From the NCBI GenBank assembly GCA_902494535.1, contig CABUTO010000015.1, forward strand, positions 1 through 45,762: a stretch of DNA of 45,762 nt, given 5' to 3'. A program made the translations under genes and the position numbers. This DNA is from an uncultured Collinsella sp. (GTDB taxonomy: Bacteria; Actinomycetota; Coriobacteriia; Coriobacteriales; Coriobacteriaceae). Shown here piece by piece: positions 1 through 7,543 of the stretch (position 1 is its first letter; every line of letters starts with the position of its first letter). The notes below the pieces were generated by a model. It was not told the origin of the DNA, ran no database searches, and saw nothing but the letters and a program-made list of their open reading frames with translations.

Positions 1-47
1 CTCGTTGCGGCGCGGCTGCGCCTATGGCACTTCGACATCATTGTCGC

Positions 48-97
48 AGCCCCGACCCGCGGTCACGAGCGGGGGCTCCTATCTTTTTAGTGCCCTC
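48..97 (+). terminator. Probable intrinsic terminator of an upstream gene
   Basis: AGCCCC and GGGGCT arms with an inner CCGC/GCGG stem form a GC-rich hairpin that is followed by a run of five T at about 93-97. The gene it would end lies outside the window. The rest of 1-352 holds the palindrome at 168-230 and a promoter-like box at 312, and I see no gene there. Confidence 0.4.
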
Positions 98-167
98 GGA
101 TTGGGTCATAGTGTCTGACTTATGCTCAACAAGGGCGGTTGGAGGAAGGGCGTCCCCCGCGGGCGCT

Positions 168-230
168 CATTGGGGACGGGCTTAAATGAGTGCCCAATGA
201 GCAGGTACTCATTTAAGTCTGTCCCCAATG
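168..230. repeat. Palindromic intergenic element with 24-nt arms
   Basis: Arms 168-191 and 207-230 are inverted repeats matching at 22 of 24 positions, around a 15-nt loop. The left arm begins CATTGGGGACGG and ends CTTAAATGAGT. Related half-elements occur in reverse orientation at 42129-42159 and 45642-45660, so this is a member of a dispersed family. There is no T-run, so a simple terminator role is not supported. Confidence 0.75.
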
Positions 231-311
231 ACTAGGTGCCGACGAGCAGGTGGAAGGTTGCGGGTTCTTTACGGGAATGTAGTGTGGGCTGCGAAAACGT
301 GGTTCTTTCCG

Positions 312-317
312 TACAAT
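312..317 (+). promoter_or_regulatory. Candidate -10 box (TACAAT) for the amino-acid ABC operon
   Basis: TACAAT lies 35 nt upstream of the ATG at 353, and a GGGAAGGG ribosome binding site lies between them. No good -35 hexamer is visible at 16-18 nt. The same TACAAT box precedes prs, coaX and the histidine kinase gene. Confidence 0.4.
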
Positions 318-352
318 AGTTCAACTCGTGTAAACGCAGGGAAGGGACATTC

Positions 353-1084
353 ATGGCAGACATGATCGAGATCAAGCATCTCAACAAGTACTTTGGCGAC
401 CTGCATGTGCTCAAAGATATCAACCTCACCGTCAAGCGCGGCGAGAAGCTCGTAATGATCGGGCCTTCCGGTTCGGGTAAGTCGACGCTCATCCGTTGCG
501 TCGATTATCTGGAGGAGCCCACGTCGGGCGAGGTCGTCATCGACGGTACGCCGCTCACCAAAAAGAACCACCTGGAGATGGCTCGCAAGTATAGCTCCAT
601 GGTGTTTCAGCAGTTCAACCTGTATCCCAACATGACGGTGCTGGGCAACCTGACGCTCGCGCCCATCAAGCTACAAAAGAAGAGCAAGGAGGAGGCGACC
701 GAGATCGCTATCGCCGCGCTCAAGCGTGTCGGCATGGCGCATAAGGCCGGCGAGTATCCGCAGAATCTCTCGGGCGGTCAGCAGCAGCGCATCGCCATCG
801 CCCGTGCCCTGTGCACCAAGCAGCCCATCATCCTGTTTGACGAGCCGACCTCGGCACTCGACCCCGAGATGGTCCAGGAAGTTCTGGACGTCATGATCGA
901 GCTCGCGCAGGAGGACATCACCATGATCTGCGTGACGCATGAGATGGGCTTTGCGCGCCAGGTGGCCGACCGCGTCATCTTTATGGAGGACGGCCGCATT
1001 CTGGAGGAGGGCACGCCCGAGCACTTCTTCGATAACCCCGAGAACCCGCGCTGTCGCGAGTTCCTGTCCAAGATTCTGCACTAG
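353..1084 (+). CDS. glnQ: Polar amino-acid ABC transporter ATP-binding protein (GlnQ/HisP type)
   Basis: This is the cytoplasmic ATPase of a polar amino-acid importer, 243 residues, the normal length for the family. Walker A is GPSGSGKST (about residues 38-46), followed by the Q-loop at VFQQFNLYPNMT, the signature LSGGQQQRIAIARAL, Walker B IILFDEPTSALDPE and the H-loop VTHEMGFA. The start ATG at 353 has a GGGAAGGG site 6 nt upstream. An alternative in-frame ATG at 362 is less likely. It is the first gene of an operon with a binding protein and two permeases (1093-3382). The substrate (glutamine, glutamate, cystine or another) cannot be told from the sequence. Confidence 0.93.
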   Translation: MADMIEIKHLNKYFGDLHVLKDINLTVKRGEKLVMIGPSGSGKSTLIRCVDYLEEPTSGEVVIDGTPLTKKNHLEMARKYSSMVFQQFNLYPNMTVLGNLTLAPIKLQKKSKEEATEIAIAALKRVGMAHKAGEYPQNLSGGQQQRIAIARALCTKQPIILFDEPTSALDPEMVQEVLDVMIELAQEDITMICVTHEMGFARQVADRVIFMEDGRILEEGTPEHFFDNPENPRCREFLSKILH

Positions 1085-1092
1085 GCGCGGTG

Positions 1093-1968
1093 ATGGACAT
1101 GACGGATATGACGAGGGAGGCCGTGTCGCGCCGTCACTTTTTGCAGCTGGCTGGCGCCAGCATGCTTGCGCTGACGGCGACCGCGCTTACCGGTTGCGGC
1201 AACTCCACCAGCGGCGAGGGCTCCGACAAGGGGTCCAAGCTTGCGGCCATCAAATCGCGTGGCCATCTGAATGCCGGCGTTAAGAAGGACGTTCCCGGCT
1301 ACGGCTATTACGACACCGCCAAGGGCCGCTTTGAGGGCATGGAAGTCGATTTGTGCTACCAGATCGCTGCTGCCGTCTTTGGCGTGAGCTACAAGGAGGC
1401 CCGCGCCCAGGAGCTTGTCGAGTTTACTGACGTAACGCCCAAGACGCGCGGCCCGCTGATCGATAACGGCCAACTTGACGTGGTCGCGGCGACCTACACC
1501 ATCACCGACGAGCGCAAGAAGAGCTGGGATTTCTCGACGCCGTACCGCACCGACTACGTGGGACTCATGGTCAAGAAGCGTTCGGGCTTTACCTCGATTG
1601 AGGACCTGGACGGCAAGGTCATTGGCGTAAGCCAGGGTGCCACCACGCAGGGCCTGATCGAGCAGATGATCAAGGACAACGGCTTTAGCTGCAAGCCCGA
1701 GTTTAGGGCCTTTAGCGGCTACCCCATCATCAAGAGTTCGCTCGACGCCGGCAATATCGACGTCTTTGCCATGGACCGCTCCACGCTGGCCGGCTATATG
1801 AACGAGACCGTTGAGCTGCTGCAGCCCGAGGTCAAGTTTGGCGAGCAGGGCTACGGCGTGGCGACCAAGAAGGGCTGCGACCTTTCGGCCGTGGTCGATC
1901 GGGTGATTTGCAACCGCCTAGCCGACGGCTGGCTCGACCAAGAGGTCAAGACCTGGGGTCTTGTATAG
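1093..1968 (+). CDS. Amino-acid ABC transporter substrate-binding lipoprotein with Tat-like signal
   Basis: This is the extracellular solute-binding subunit of the preceding ATPase (SBP family 3). The N-terminus has a twin-arginine motif, SRRHFLQLAG, then a hydrophobic stretch and the lipobox LTGC, so it is predicted to be exported by Tat and lipid-anchored at that cysteine. The mature part has family-3 hallmarks: an RGHLNAGVKKDVPGYG start, a GRFEGMEVDLC segment, and DVVAATYTITDERKKSWDFSTPY. The start is uncertain: GTG at 1090 and ATG at 1093, 1102 and 1111 are in frame, and none has a strong ribosome binding site. The gene lies 8 nt after glnQ, so translation may be coupled. Confidence 0.9.
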   Translation: MDMTDMTREAVSRRHFLQLAGASMLALTATALTGCGNSTSGEGSDKGSKLAAIKSRGHLNAGVKKDVPGYGYYDTAKGRFEGMEVDLCYQIAAAVFGVSYKEARAQELVEFTDVTPKTRGPLIDNGQLDVVAATYTITDERKKSWDFSTPYRTDYVGLMVKKRSGFTSIEDLDGKVIGVSQGATTQGLIEQMIKDNGFSCKPEFRAFSGYPIIKSSLDAGNIDVFAMDRSTLAGYMNETVELLQPEVKFGEQGYGVATKKGCDLSAVVDRVICNRLADGWLDQEVKTWGLV

Positions 1969-1993
1969 GCGCATCGTCCAAGGAAGGAATCAA

Positions 1994-2740
1994 ATGCTCG
2001 AAGGATTATTTGACGCCGACCGTTGGTCGACGACATTTCAAAACATGGGGCCCTTCTGGGAGGGCTTTGGCGTGACACTGCAGGTGGTCGTTGCCGGCCT
2101 GCTGTTGTCGCTGGTGCTGGGCACGCTGCTGGGCGTGTTCTCTACCACTCGCTCGCGCGTGCTGCGCGCCATAAGCCGCGTGTACGTGGAGTTTTACCAG
2201 AACACCCCGTTGCCCGTGCAGGTGCTCTTTATGTACATGGCCGGTCCGCAGTTTTTGCAGGCCATAACCGGTGCCGACCAGCCGGTGCGCATCGCGCCGT
2301 TCGTGCTGGGCTTCTTGGGTGTGGGTCTGTATCACGCGGCCTACATCTCGGAGGTCATCCGCACTGGTATCGAGGCGGTTCCGCGCGGTCAGATGGAGGC
2401 GGCCCAGAGCCAGGGCTTCACCCGTGCGCAGGCATACTGGTACATCGTGCTGCCCCAGACGTTCAAGATCATTCTGCCGCCGCTGTGTAACCAGGCGCTC
2501 AACCTGGTCAAGAACACGTCGGTGCTGGCACTTGTGGCCGGCGGCGACCTTATGTACCGTTCCGACAACTTTGTGAGTCTGTACGGTTACCTGCAGGGAT
2601 ACATCGTCTGCTGCCTTATGTACTTCATCATCTGCTTTCCGCTCGCCATGCTGGTGCAGTGGCTCGAGCGCCGCTCCAAGGAGCGTCCGCGCGGCGTGAG
2701 CCTGGCCGAGCTGGGGCTCGACAACGTAGAGGAGGCCTAG
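1994..2740 (+). CDS. Amino-acid ABC transporter permease (first of two)
   Basis: This is an integral membrane subunit of the His/Glu/Gln/Arg/opine permease family, 248 residues. The EAA-type loop that contacts the ATPase is visible as PRGQMEAAQSQGFTRAQAYW, followed by IVLPQTFKIILPPL. The open frame begins at 1961, but the ATG at 1994 is preceded by AGGAAGGA at 6 nt and starts the expected sequence MLEGLFDADRW, so I chose it. It is followed after 3 nt by a second permease, which suggests a heterodimeric channel. The C-terminus has a positively charged tail (LERRSKERPRG). Confidence 0.92.
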   Translation: MLEGLFDADRWSTTFQNMGPFWEGFGVTLQVVVAGLLLSLVLGTLLGVFSTTRSRVLRAISRVYVEFYQNTPLPVQVLFMYMAGPQFLQAITGADQPVRIAPFVLGFLGVGLYHAAYISEVIRTGIEAVPRGQMEAAQSQGFTRAQAYWYIVLPQTFKIILPPLCNQALNLVKNTSVLALVAGGDLMYRSDNFVSLYGYLQGYIVCCLMYFIICFPLAMLVQWLERRSKERPRGVSLAELGLDNVEEA

Positions 2741-2743
2741 CGC

Positions 2744-3382
2744 ATGGAAATCTTCAACGCGTCCAACCTGCTCTACATTTGGGGCGGCTTTGTTAAGACG
2801 ATCGAGATCTCGGCGCTGTCGATCTTTTTCTCGCTCATCTTTGGCACGGTGCTGGCGCTTGTTAAAAGCTATGCGCCCCGCCCGTTCCGTATTTTGGTGA
2901 GTGCCTATATCGAGCTGTTCCGTTGCACGCCGAACCTGCTGTGGATCCTTTTTATCTACTTTACGGTGCAGGGTTTGGACATTGTGATTTCGACCATCGC
3001 CTTTACGCTGTTTACCAGCGCTGTTATGGCTGAGATTGTGCGCGGCGGCCTCAACTCGATTCCGCGCGGCCAGTTTGAGGCAGCGCAGAGCCAGGGCTTT
3101 GGCTTCTTTGCCACCATGCGCTACATCATTCTGCCGCAGACGTTTAAGACGATCATTCCGGCGCTGTTTAGCCAGTGCACGACCGTCATCAAGGACAGCT
3201 CGTATCTTTCGGGCATTAACGTGGCCGAGCTCATGTACACGGCAAACGTCGTGATGGCCCACGCGATCGACCTGTCGCAGGTGCTTATGCTCTACGGCCT
3301 GGTGTTTGCGATGTACTTTGTACTCAACTTTGGTATCTCGCTGCTGGTCCGCGCATATCAGAGGCGAATGGTGGCAGCGTAG
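2744..3382 (+). CDS. Amino-acid ABC transporter permease (second of two)
   Basis: This is the second membrane subunit of the importer, 212 residues, with the same fold and a clear EAA loop (PRGQFEAAQSQGFGFFATM) followed by YIILPQTFKTIIPALF. It is shorter than its partner, and the N-terminal helix begins directly at FVKTIEISALSIFFSLIF. The ATG at 2744 has a GGAGG site that overlaps the end of the previous gene, so the two are probably translationally coupled. It is the last clear gene of the importer operon. A small hairpin (3385-3413) separates it from the next gene. Confidence 0.92.
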   Translation: MEIFNASNLLYIWGGFVKTIEISALSIFFSLIFGTVLALVKSYAPRPFRILVSAYIELFRCTPNLLWILFIYFTVQGLDIVISTIAFTLFTSAVMAEIVRGGLNSIPRGQFEAAQSQGFGFFATMRYIILPQTFKTIIPALFSQCTTVIKDSSYLSGINVAELMYTANVVMAHAIDLSQVLMLYGLVFAMYFVLNFGISLLVRAYQRRMVAA

Positions 3383-3384
3383 AA

Positions 3385-3413
3385 TGTGGCAAAGGGACAG
3401 CCCCTTTGTCACA
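3385..3413. repeat. Small inverted repeat of the GGGACAG family
   Basis: TGTGGCAAAGGG (3385-3396) and CCCTTTGTCACA (3402-3413) form a 12-bp stem with one G-T wobble and a 5-nt loop. It sits between the permease stop and the kinase ribosome binding site. No T-run follows. A related module lies in inverted orientation at 4064-4098, on the other side of the kinase gene. Confidence 0.6.
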
Positions 3414-3430
3414 TAGAGAAAGGAATCGCG

Positions 3431-4054
3431 ATGAGCGATCTGGAGAATAAGAAGAATCCTGTGGTCATTACCATCGCGCGCGACTTTGGCGCCGAGGGCC
3501 ACGAGATTGGCCGCATGCTTGCCGACGAGTTGGGGATTCCGCTGTACGATAACGAGCTGCTGGTACGTGCGTCGCTGCGCGCGGGCGAGTCGCTCGATAA
3601 GATGGCCGCCTATGATGAGCGTCTGGCCGTGGAGAACATGGCGTTTCTGCCCGACCGCTACGATGCGCGTTCGTACTCGGATAAGTTGTTCCAAAAGATG
3701 AGCCAGGTGATTTTGGATCTGGGCGAGACCGAGAGCTGCATTATCGAAGGTCGTCTGTCCGATTACCTGTTGCGTAACAACCCCAACCACATTGCCGTGT
3801 TGGTGACCGCTCCCTTTGAGGACCGCGTCGAGATCGTGCGCAAAAAGCGCGGCCTCAACAAAAAGAAGGGCGCCAAGTTGGTTAAACAGCAGCAGAAGGC
3901 GCGCGAGGCGTTCTATAAGCGCTACAGTGCCGGTAAGTGGAAGATGACGAGCGGCAAGGACATCGTCGTCAACCGCGCCAAGCTGGGCCGCGAGGGTTGT
4001 AAAGACGTTATCGCCGCTGCCTACCGCTACAAGGTGGCACAGCTCGAAGGCTAG
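3431..4054 (+). CDS. Cytidylate-kinase-like family protein
   Basis: This 207-residue protein resembles the cytidylate kinase-like family (AAA_26, a P-loop nucleoside-monophosphate kinase relative). It starts with VVITIARDFGAEGHEIGRMLADELG, a degenerate P-loop (ARDFGAEGHEIG in place of GPxGSGKS). SCIIEGRLSDYLL and the basic stretch RKKRGLNKKKGAKLVKQQQ match the lid-like region of the family. The substrate is unknown and it may not be a true CMP kinase. The open frame starts at 3386, but the ATG at 3431 has an AGAAAGGA site and begins the domain properly. It is flanked by GGGACAG-type inverted repeats. Confidence 0.75.
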   Translation: MSDLENKKNPVVITIARDFGAEGHEIGRMLADELGIPLYDNELLVRASLRAGESLDKMAAYDERLAVENMAFLPDRYDARSYSDKLFQKMSQVILDLGETESCIIEGRLSDYLLRNNPNHIAVLVTAPFEDRVEIVRKKRGLNKKKGAKLVKQQQKAREAFYKRYSAGKWKMTSGKDIVVNRAKLGREGCKDVIAAAYRYKVAQLEG

Positions 4055-4063
4055 CTGACCAAA

Positions 4064-4098
4064 ACCACCACAAAGGTGCCTGTCCCCATCGTGGTGGT
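4064..4098. repeat. Small inverted repeat of the GGGACAG family
   Basis: ACCACCAC (4064-4071) and GTGGTGGT (4091-4098) are perfect 8-nt arms. Read on the minus strand, the loop contains GGGGACAGGCACCTTTGT, which resembles the GGGACAGCCCCTTTGT module at 3394-3410. Confidence 0.5.
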
Positions 4099-4111
4099 CG
4101 GGCGATCGGCA

Positions 4112-4152
4112 TAGAAAAAGTCCCCGCCGGGCGTGTGCTCGACGGGGACTTT
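4112..4152 (-). terminator. Intrinsic terminator of the nfnAB operon
   Basis: Read on the minus strand, AAAGTCCCCG and CGGGGACTTT arms form a hairpin directly after nfnB and end in a run of T. The A-run on the other side would allow partial function in the plus direction too. Confidence 0.7.
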
Positions 4153-4180
4153 GCCGTTTGATGGCTAGCGTTGAGGGTGA

Positions 4181-5590
4181 TTACTCGCCCAGCAGGCTCT
4201 TGGTGATGGAAGCGGCGGCCTTCTTGCCGGCGCCCATCGCCAGAATGACCGTAGCGGCACCGGTGACGATGTCGCCGCCGGCCCAGATGCGGGGATCGGT
4301 GGTCTGGCCGGTCTCCTCGTCGGCGATGATGTAGCCCCACTTGTTGAGCTCCATCTTGCCGCCGATCTTCTTTGCGAAGGGGTTGGCGTTGGTACCGATA
4401 GCCGAGATTGCGACGTCGCAGGGAATCTCCTCGATGGCGCCCTCGATGGGCACCGGGCGACGACGGCCGGACTCGTCGGGCTCGCCGAGCTCCATCTTCT
4501 GGACCTTGACGGCGCACACGGAGCCGTCCTCGCCAGCGACAAACTCGAGCGGGGAAACGAGCGGCAGAACCTCGACGCCCTCGGCCTTGGCATGGTGCAG
4601 CTCGGCGCGACGGCAGGGCATCTCGTCCTCGGTACGACGATAGGCGATGATGGCGTGCTCGGCGCCCAGGCGCTTGGCGGTACGGACGGCGTCCATAGCC
4701 ACGTTGCCGCCACCAAAGACGACGACGTTCTTGCCGTGCTTGGTGGGGGTGTCGTACTCGGGGAACTTGTTGGCCTTCATCAGGTTCACGCGGGTGAGGT
4801 ACTCGTTCGCGAAGAAGACGTTGGGCAGGTTCTCGCCGGGGACGTTGAGGAACTTGGGCAGGCCAGCGCCGGTCGCCACGTAGATGGCGTCGAAGCCCTG
4901 CTCGAACAGCTCCTCGGCCGTGGCCATGTTGCCCACGACGGAGTTGTACTCAAACTTGACGCCCATGTCCTCCAGGCCGTCGATCTCGCGCTTGACGACT
5001 GCCTTGGGCAGACGGAACTCGGGGATGCCGTAGACCAGCACGCCGCCGCCGGTGAAGAAGGCCTCAAAGACGGTGACGTCAAAGCCGTTGCGGGCGAGCT
5101 CGCCGGCGCAGGTGATGCCGGACGGGCCAGAGCCGACGACGGCGACCTTCTTGCCGTTCTTGGGGGCCATCTTGGGCGTGGAGGCGAGCTCGGGGCGGTC
5201 ACCCAGGAAGCGCTCGAGCTGGCCGATGGCCACGGGCTCGGATTTCTTACCACGGATGCACTTGCCCTCGCACTGGTTCTCCTGCGGGCAGACACGGCCG
5301 CAGATGGCGGGAAGCATGGAGTCCTCGCGGATGGTATCGAGAGCGCCGCCGAAGTCCTTCTCGCGGATCTGCTCGATAAAGCGGGGGATGTTGATGTTGA
5401 CGGGGCAGCCCTCAACACAGAACGGCTTCTTGCAGTTGAGGCAGCGCTCGGCCTCGGCCAGCGCCATCTCCTCGGTGAAGCCCTTGTCGACGGGGCGGAA
5501 GTCGCAGGCGCGCTCGGCAGCCGGCTCCTCGTTATCGGGGGTACGGGGCGACTTCATATCGGCAACGAAACGACCGTTAACTAGTGGCAT
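4181..5590 (-). CDS. nfnB: NfnB-like large subunit of ferredoxin:NADP+ oxidoreductase (glutamate-synthase small-subunit family)
   Basis: This 469-residue iron-sulfur flavoprotein carries two [4Fe-4S] clusters and FAD and binds NADP(H). Cysteines 50, 53, 58 and 62 (CLNCKKPFCVEGCP) and 97, 101, 107 and 111 (CGRVCPQENQCEGKC) are the cluster ligands. The FAD site is VVGSGPSGIT at 151-160, and the NADP-binding fold is VVFGGGNVAMDAVRTA at about 288-303. The family also includes the homotetrameric glutamate synthase subunit GltA. The partner at 5581-6420 overlaps it by 10 nt, and this pairing is the hallmark of NfnAB. Known reaction: reduced ferredoxin and NADH jointly reduce two NADP+. A sulfide dehydrogenase role (SudAB) is the main alternative. 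Confidence 0.88.
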   Translation of the reverse strand: MPLVNGRFVADMKSPRTPDNEEPAAERACDFRPVDKGFTEEMALAEAERCLNCKKPFCVEGCPVNINIPRFIEQIREKDFGGALDTIREDSMLPAICGRVCPQENQCEGKCIRGKKSEPVAIGQLERFLGDRPELASTPKMAPKNGKKVAVVGSGPSGITCAGELARNGFDVTVFEAFFTGGGVLVYGIPEFRLPKAVVKREIDGLEDMGVKFEYNSVVGNMATAEELFEQGFDAIYVATGAGLPKFLNVPGENLPNVFFANEYLTRVNLMKANKFPEYDTPTKHGKNVVVFGGGNVAMDAVRTAKRLGAEHAIIAYRRTEDEMPCRRAELHHAKAEGVEVLPLVSPLEFVAGEDGSVCAVKVQKMELGEPDESGRRRPVPIEGAIEEIPCDVAISAIGTNANPFAKKIGGKMELNKWGYIIADEETGQTTDPRIWAGGDIVTGAATVILAMGAGKKAAASITKSLLGE

Positions 5591-6420
5591 GCGCAGCTCT
5601 TTTCCTCATAGGCCTTGAGGGACTCGCCCTCTTCGGAACGGTAAGCGGCCTGGCGGGCACGAAGGTCATCCCAGTCGACCAGGGTGGCATCGAAGTCGGG
5701 GCCGTCGACGCAAGCGAACTTGGTCACGCCGCCCACCTCGACGCGGCAGCAGCCGCACATACCGGTGCCGTCAACCATGATGGGGTTGAGCGACGCGGTG
5801 ATGGGGGTGTCGTACTTCTGGGCGGTGAGGGTCGAGAACTTCATCATCGGAACGGGGCCGACGCAGAAGACCTGGCTCACGGCCTTGTCCTGCAGCAGGC
5901 GCTCCAGCGGAGCGGTTACAACGCCCTGCTCGCCGTAGGAACCGTCGTCGGTAGTGATGTGGATGTGGTCCTCGTCGAGGAGCTCGCGGAACTGGTCCTC
6001 CATGAGCAGGAGGTCCTTGGTGCGGGCGCCCATGATGGCGTGCACCTCGTGGCCGGTCTCGACCAGGTGCTTGGCGACCGGGAAGGCAATTGCCAGGCCA
6101 ACGCCGCCGCCAATGACGGCGCAGGGGCCCTCGGCCATCTCGGTGGGAACGCCCAGCGGGCCCACGACGTCGCGCAGCGACTCGCCGGCCTCGTAGGTGG
6201 AAAGCATTTCGGTGGTCTTGCCGATCACCATGAAGATGAACTCGACCCAGCCCTCGTCACCGTTCCAGCCGGCCAGGGTAAACGGGACACGCTCGCCCGT
6301 CTCGTTGGCGCGAACCATGAGGAACTGTCCAGCGTGCGCATGCTTGGCGATTGCAGGCGCCTCGATGCGGAACTTGAACACCTTCTCCGAGAACTGCGTC
6401 TTCTCCAGGATCTTATACAT
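5581..6420 (-). CDS. nfnA: NfnA-like small subunit, FAD/[2Fe-2S] NAD-binding (PyrK-like)
   Basis: This 279-residue ferredoxin-NADP reductase fold protein is the NAD(H)-side subunit of the bifurcating transhydrogenase. The FAD-binding barrel includes VPFTLAGW (about 45-52), and the nucleotide fold is CAVIGGGVGLAIAFPVAKHL (about 100-119). The [2Fe-2S] region is DGTGMCGCCRVEVGG followed by FACVDGPDFD (about 217-243), with cysteines 222, 224, 225 and 237. In characterised NfnA one ligand of this cluster is an aspartate. It is translated first and its end overlaps nfnB. Transcription probably starts at a TATAAT promoter at 6526-6531, with a leader of about 100 nt that begins with a hairpin. Confidence 0.88.
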   Translation of the reverse strand: MYKILEKTQFSEKVFKFRIEAPAIAKHAHAGQFLMVRANETGERVPFTLAGWNGDEGWVEFIFMVIGKTTEMLSTYEAGESLRDVVGPLGVPTEMAEGPCAVIGGGVGLAIAFPVAKHLVETGHEVHAIMGARTKDLLLMEDQFRELLDEDHIHITTDDGSYGEQGVVTAPLERLLQDKAVSQVFCVGPVPMMKFSTLTAQKYDTPITASLNPIMVDGTGMCGCCRVEVGGVTKFACVDGPDFDATLVDWDDLRARQAAYRSEEGESLKAYEEKSCACH

Positions 6421-6480
6421 AGAACCCCTCTCTTGTTAGGGCCGCCGAACCGTGCCTCCACGGAAATGGACGGTAGCCCG

Positions 6481-6520
6481 AATAAAACCGTACGCGCACA
6501 GGCGTTGTGCAGACATACGG
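6481..6520 (-). promoter_or_regulatory. 5'-terminal hairpin followed by T-run in the nfnA leader
   Basis: On the minus strand the predicted transcript begins near 6519 with CCGTA, an inner GCACA/TGTGC stem and TACGG (6520 to 6488), then TTTTATT. It resembles a small attenuator or a 5' stabilising stem loop. No leader peptide or ligand-binding fold was recognised. Confidence 0.4.
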
Positions 6521-6525
6521 TGCAA

Positions 6526-6531
6526 ATTATA
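6526..6531 (-). promoter_or_regulatory. -10 box TATAAT of the nfnAB promoter
   Basis: The minus strand carries a perfect TATAAT about 100 nt upstream of nfnA. A convincing -35 hexamer is not visible at 17 nt. Confidence 0.5.
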
Positions 6532-6605
6532 CCCTCATGGACATGTCACTTACGTGTGTCTTCGGCGGTTGGGAGCAGGGTTTATCCACTTTGGCCTTCC
6601 AAAGG

Positions 6606-6781
6606 GGGAGAGGTTTATTTTGGTCGGTTTTATCAGGTAAAACGGCAAATGGGGCCGGCCTCGCACATCGGTGAGACCGGCCCCCATTGGAGCGCTGCAT
6701 ATGTATGGCGGCACAGGGTTTATTGCGGTGCGGCCGCTGCGGTGTTTCCGTATACAGAACCTGCCAAAATAAACCTGTCCC
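6606..6781. repeat. 176-bp inverted-repeat element enclosing a terminator hairpin
   Basis: Terminal arms 6606-6623 and 6764-6781 are inverted repeats matching at 17 of 18 positions. The core of both is AGGTTTATTTTGG. The similarity continues inward, more weakly, as GGTTTT and its complement. The right arm, read on the minus strand, starts GGGACAGG, the head shared with other elements in this window. The element fills the gap between pth and the nfnA promoter and contains a strong hairpin at 6648-6688. It contains no open frame of note. Confidence 0.65.
6635..6688 (-). terminator. Intrinsic terminator downstream of pth
   Basis: Arms AATGGGGCCGG (6648-6658) and CCGGCCCCCATT (6677-6688) form a long GC-rich stem with an extra CTC/GAG pairing. 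On the minus strand it is followed by ATTTGCCGTTTT. It lies downstream of pth and inside the element 6606-6781. Confidence 0.55.
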
Positions 6782-6794
6782 TAAATAGTAGGTT

Positions 6795-7424
6795 CTAGTG
6801 CTTGCCGTTGGCGGAAGCGGCGCCGTTTACGTGATCGCGGGCGTAGATTACGCCGTGGACGATGGCCAGACCGGCGGCATCTGCGGCGCGGGCGCAGGTG
6901 TCCTGGAAATCCTCGGCCTCGCGGGCGCGCAGCTGCTTAAGAACGTAGTCGGCGACGGCCATCTTGCCGGGAGGGTTGCCGATGCCGGTGCGGATGCGGC
7001 TGAAGTCGCGGCTGCCCATCTTGTCGATGATGGAGCGCAGGCCGTTGTGACCGGCATGGCCTCCGCCCACCTTGACGCGTACGTCACCGGCGGGAATGTC
7101 GAGCTCGTCGTGGATGACGAGCAGCTCCTCGGTCTTGATCTTGTACTCGCGGCAGAGCTTGGAGATGGGCCCGCCCGAGGTGTTCATGTACGACTGCGGC
7201 TTGACCAGCACAATCTGGCGCTTACCGCCCTCTTCCTCGGGATCGTTGATGTTGATGAGCGCGACCTCGGCGCCGGCTTGGTTTTTCCAGTACGTGACGC
7301 CGGCCTGACGGGCCAGCTCGTCGATCGCCTTAAAGCCGGCGTTGTGGCGGGTCTCGGCATATTCCTCGCCCGGGTTGCCAAGCCCGGCAACCATGCGAAT
7401 CTTAAGCGGCTGTGCAGCTGCCAT
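6795..7424 (-). CDS. pth: Peptidyl-tRNA hydrolase
   Basis: This essential cytoplasmic esterase releases peptides from peptidyl-tRNA that has fallen off the ribosome. Family motifs are VAGLGNPGEEYAETRHNAGF, with the catalytic His in TRHNAG, then LVKPQSYMNTSG and the HDELDIPAGDVRVKVGGGHAGHNGLRSI segment, and GIGNPPG. It is 209 residues from the ATG at 7424, which has GGAAGGA 6 nt upstream. A longer frame from 7454 exists but has no such site. It sits between prs and nfnAB on the same strand. A 27-bp hairpin (7544-7619) separates it from prs, so it probably has its own promoter. Confidence 0.95.
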   Translation of the reverse strand: MAAAQPLKIRMVAGLGNPGEEYAETRHNAGFKAIDELARQAGVTYWKNQAGAEVALININDPEEEGGKRQIVLVKPQSYMNTSGGPISKLCREYKIKTEELLVIHDELDIPAGDVRVKVGGGHAGHNGLRSIIDKMGSRDFSRIRTGIGNPPGKMAVADYVLKQLRAREAEDFQDTCARAADAAGLAIVHGVIYARDHVNGAASANGKH

Positions 7425-7543
7425 ATTTGTCCTTCCGTTACACAAATAGTTCAATCAACGACAAAGGCTACCACGCCCGCCGAAGGCGAGGCTTTGCTTC
7501 AGCGAAATCCCACCAGACAAAAGCGCGGCCGCGGCAGAGCGAG

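Noticed and set aside
2006..3790. A 594-codon minus-strand open frame
   Set aside because: Antisense to two permease genes and part of the kinase-like gene. Composition rich in His, Arg, Gln and no family.
4181..5590. NfnB as a glutamate synthase small subunit (GltD) in ammonia assimilation
   Set aside because: No glutamate synthase large subunit is next to it, and the overlapping NfnA-like partner favours NfnAB.
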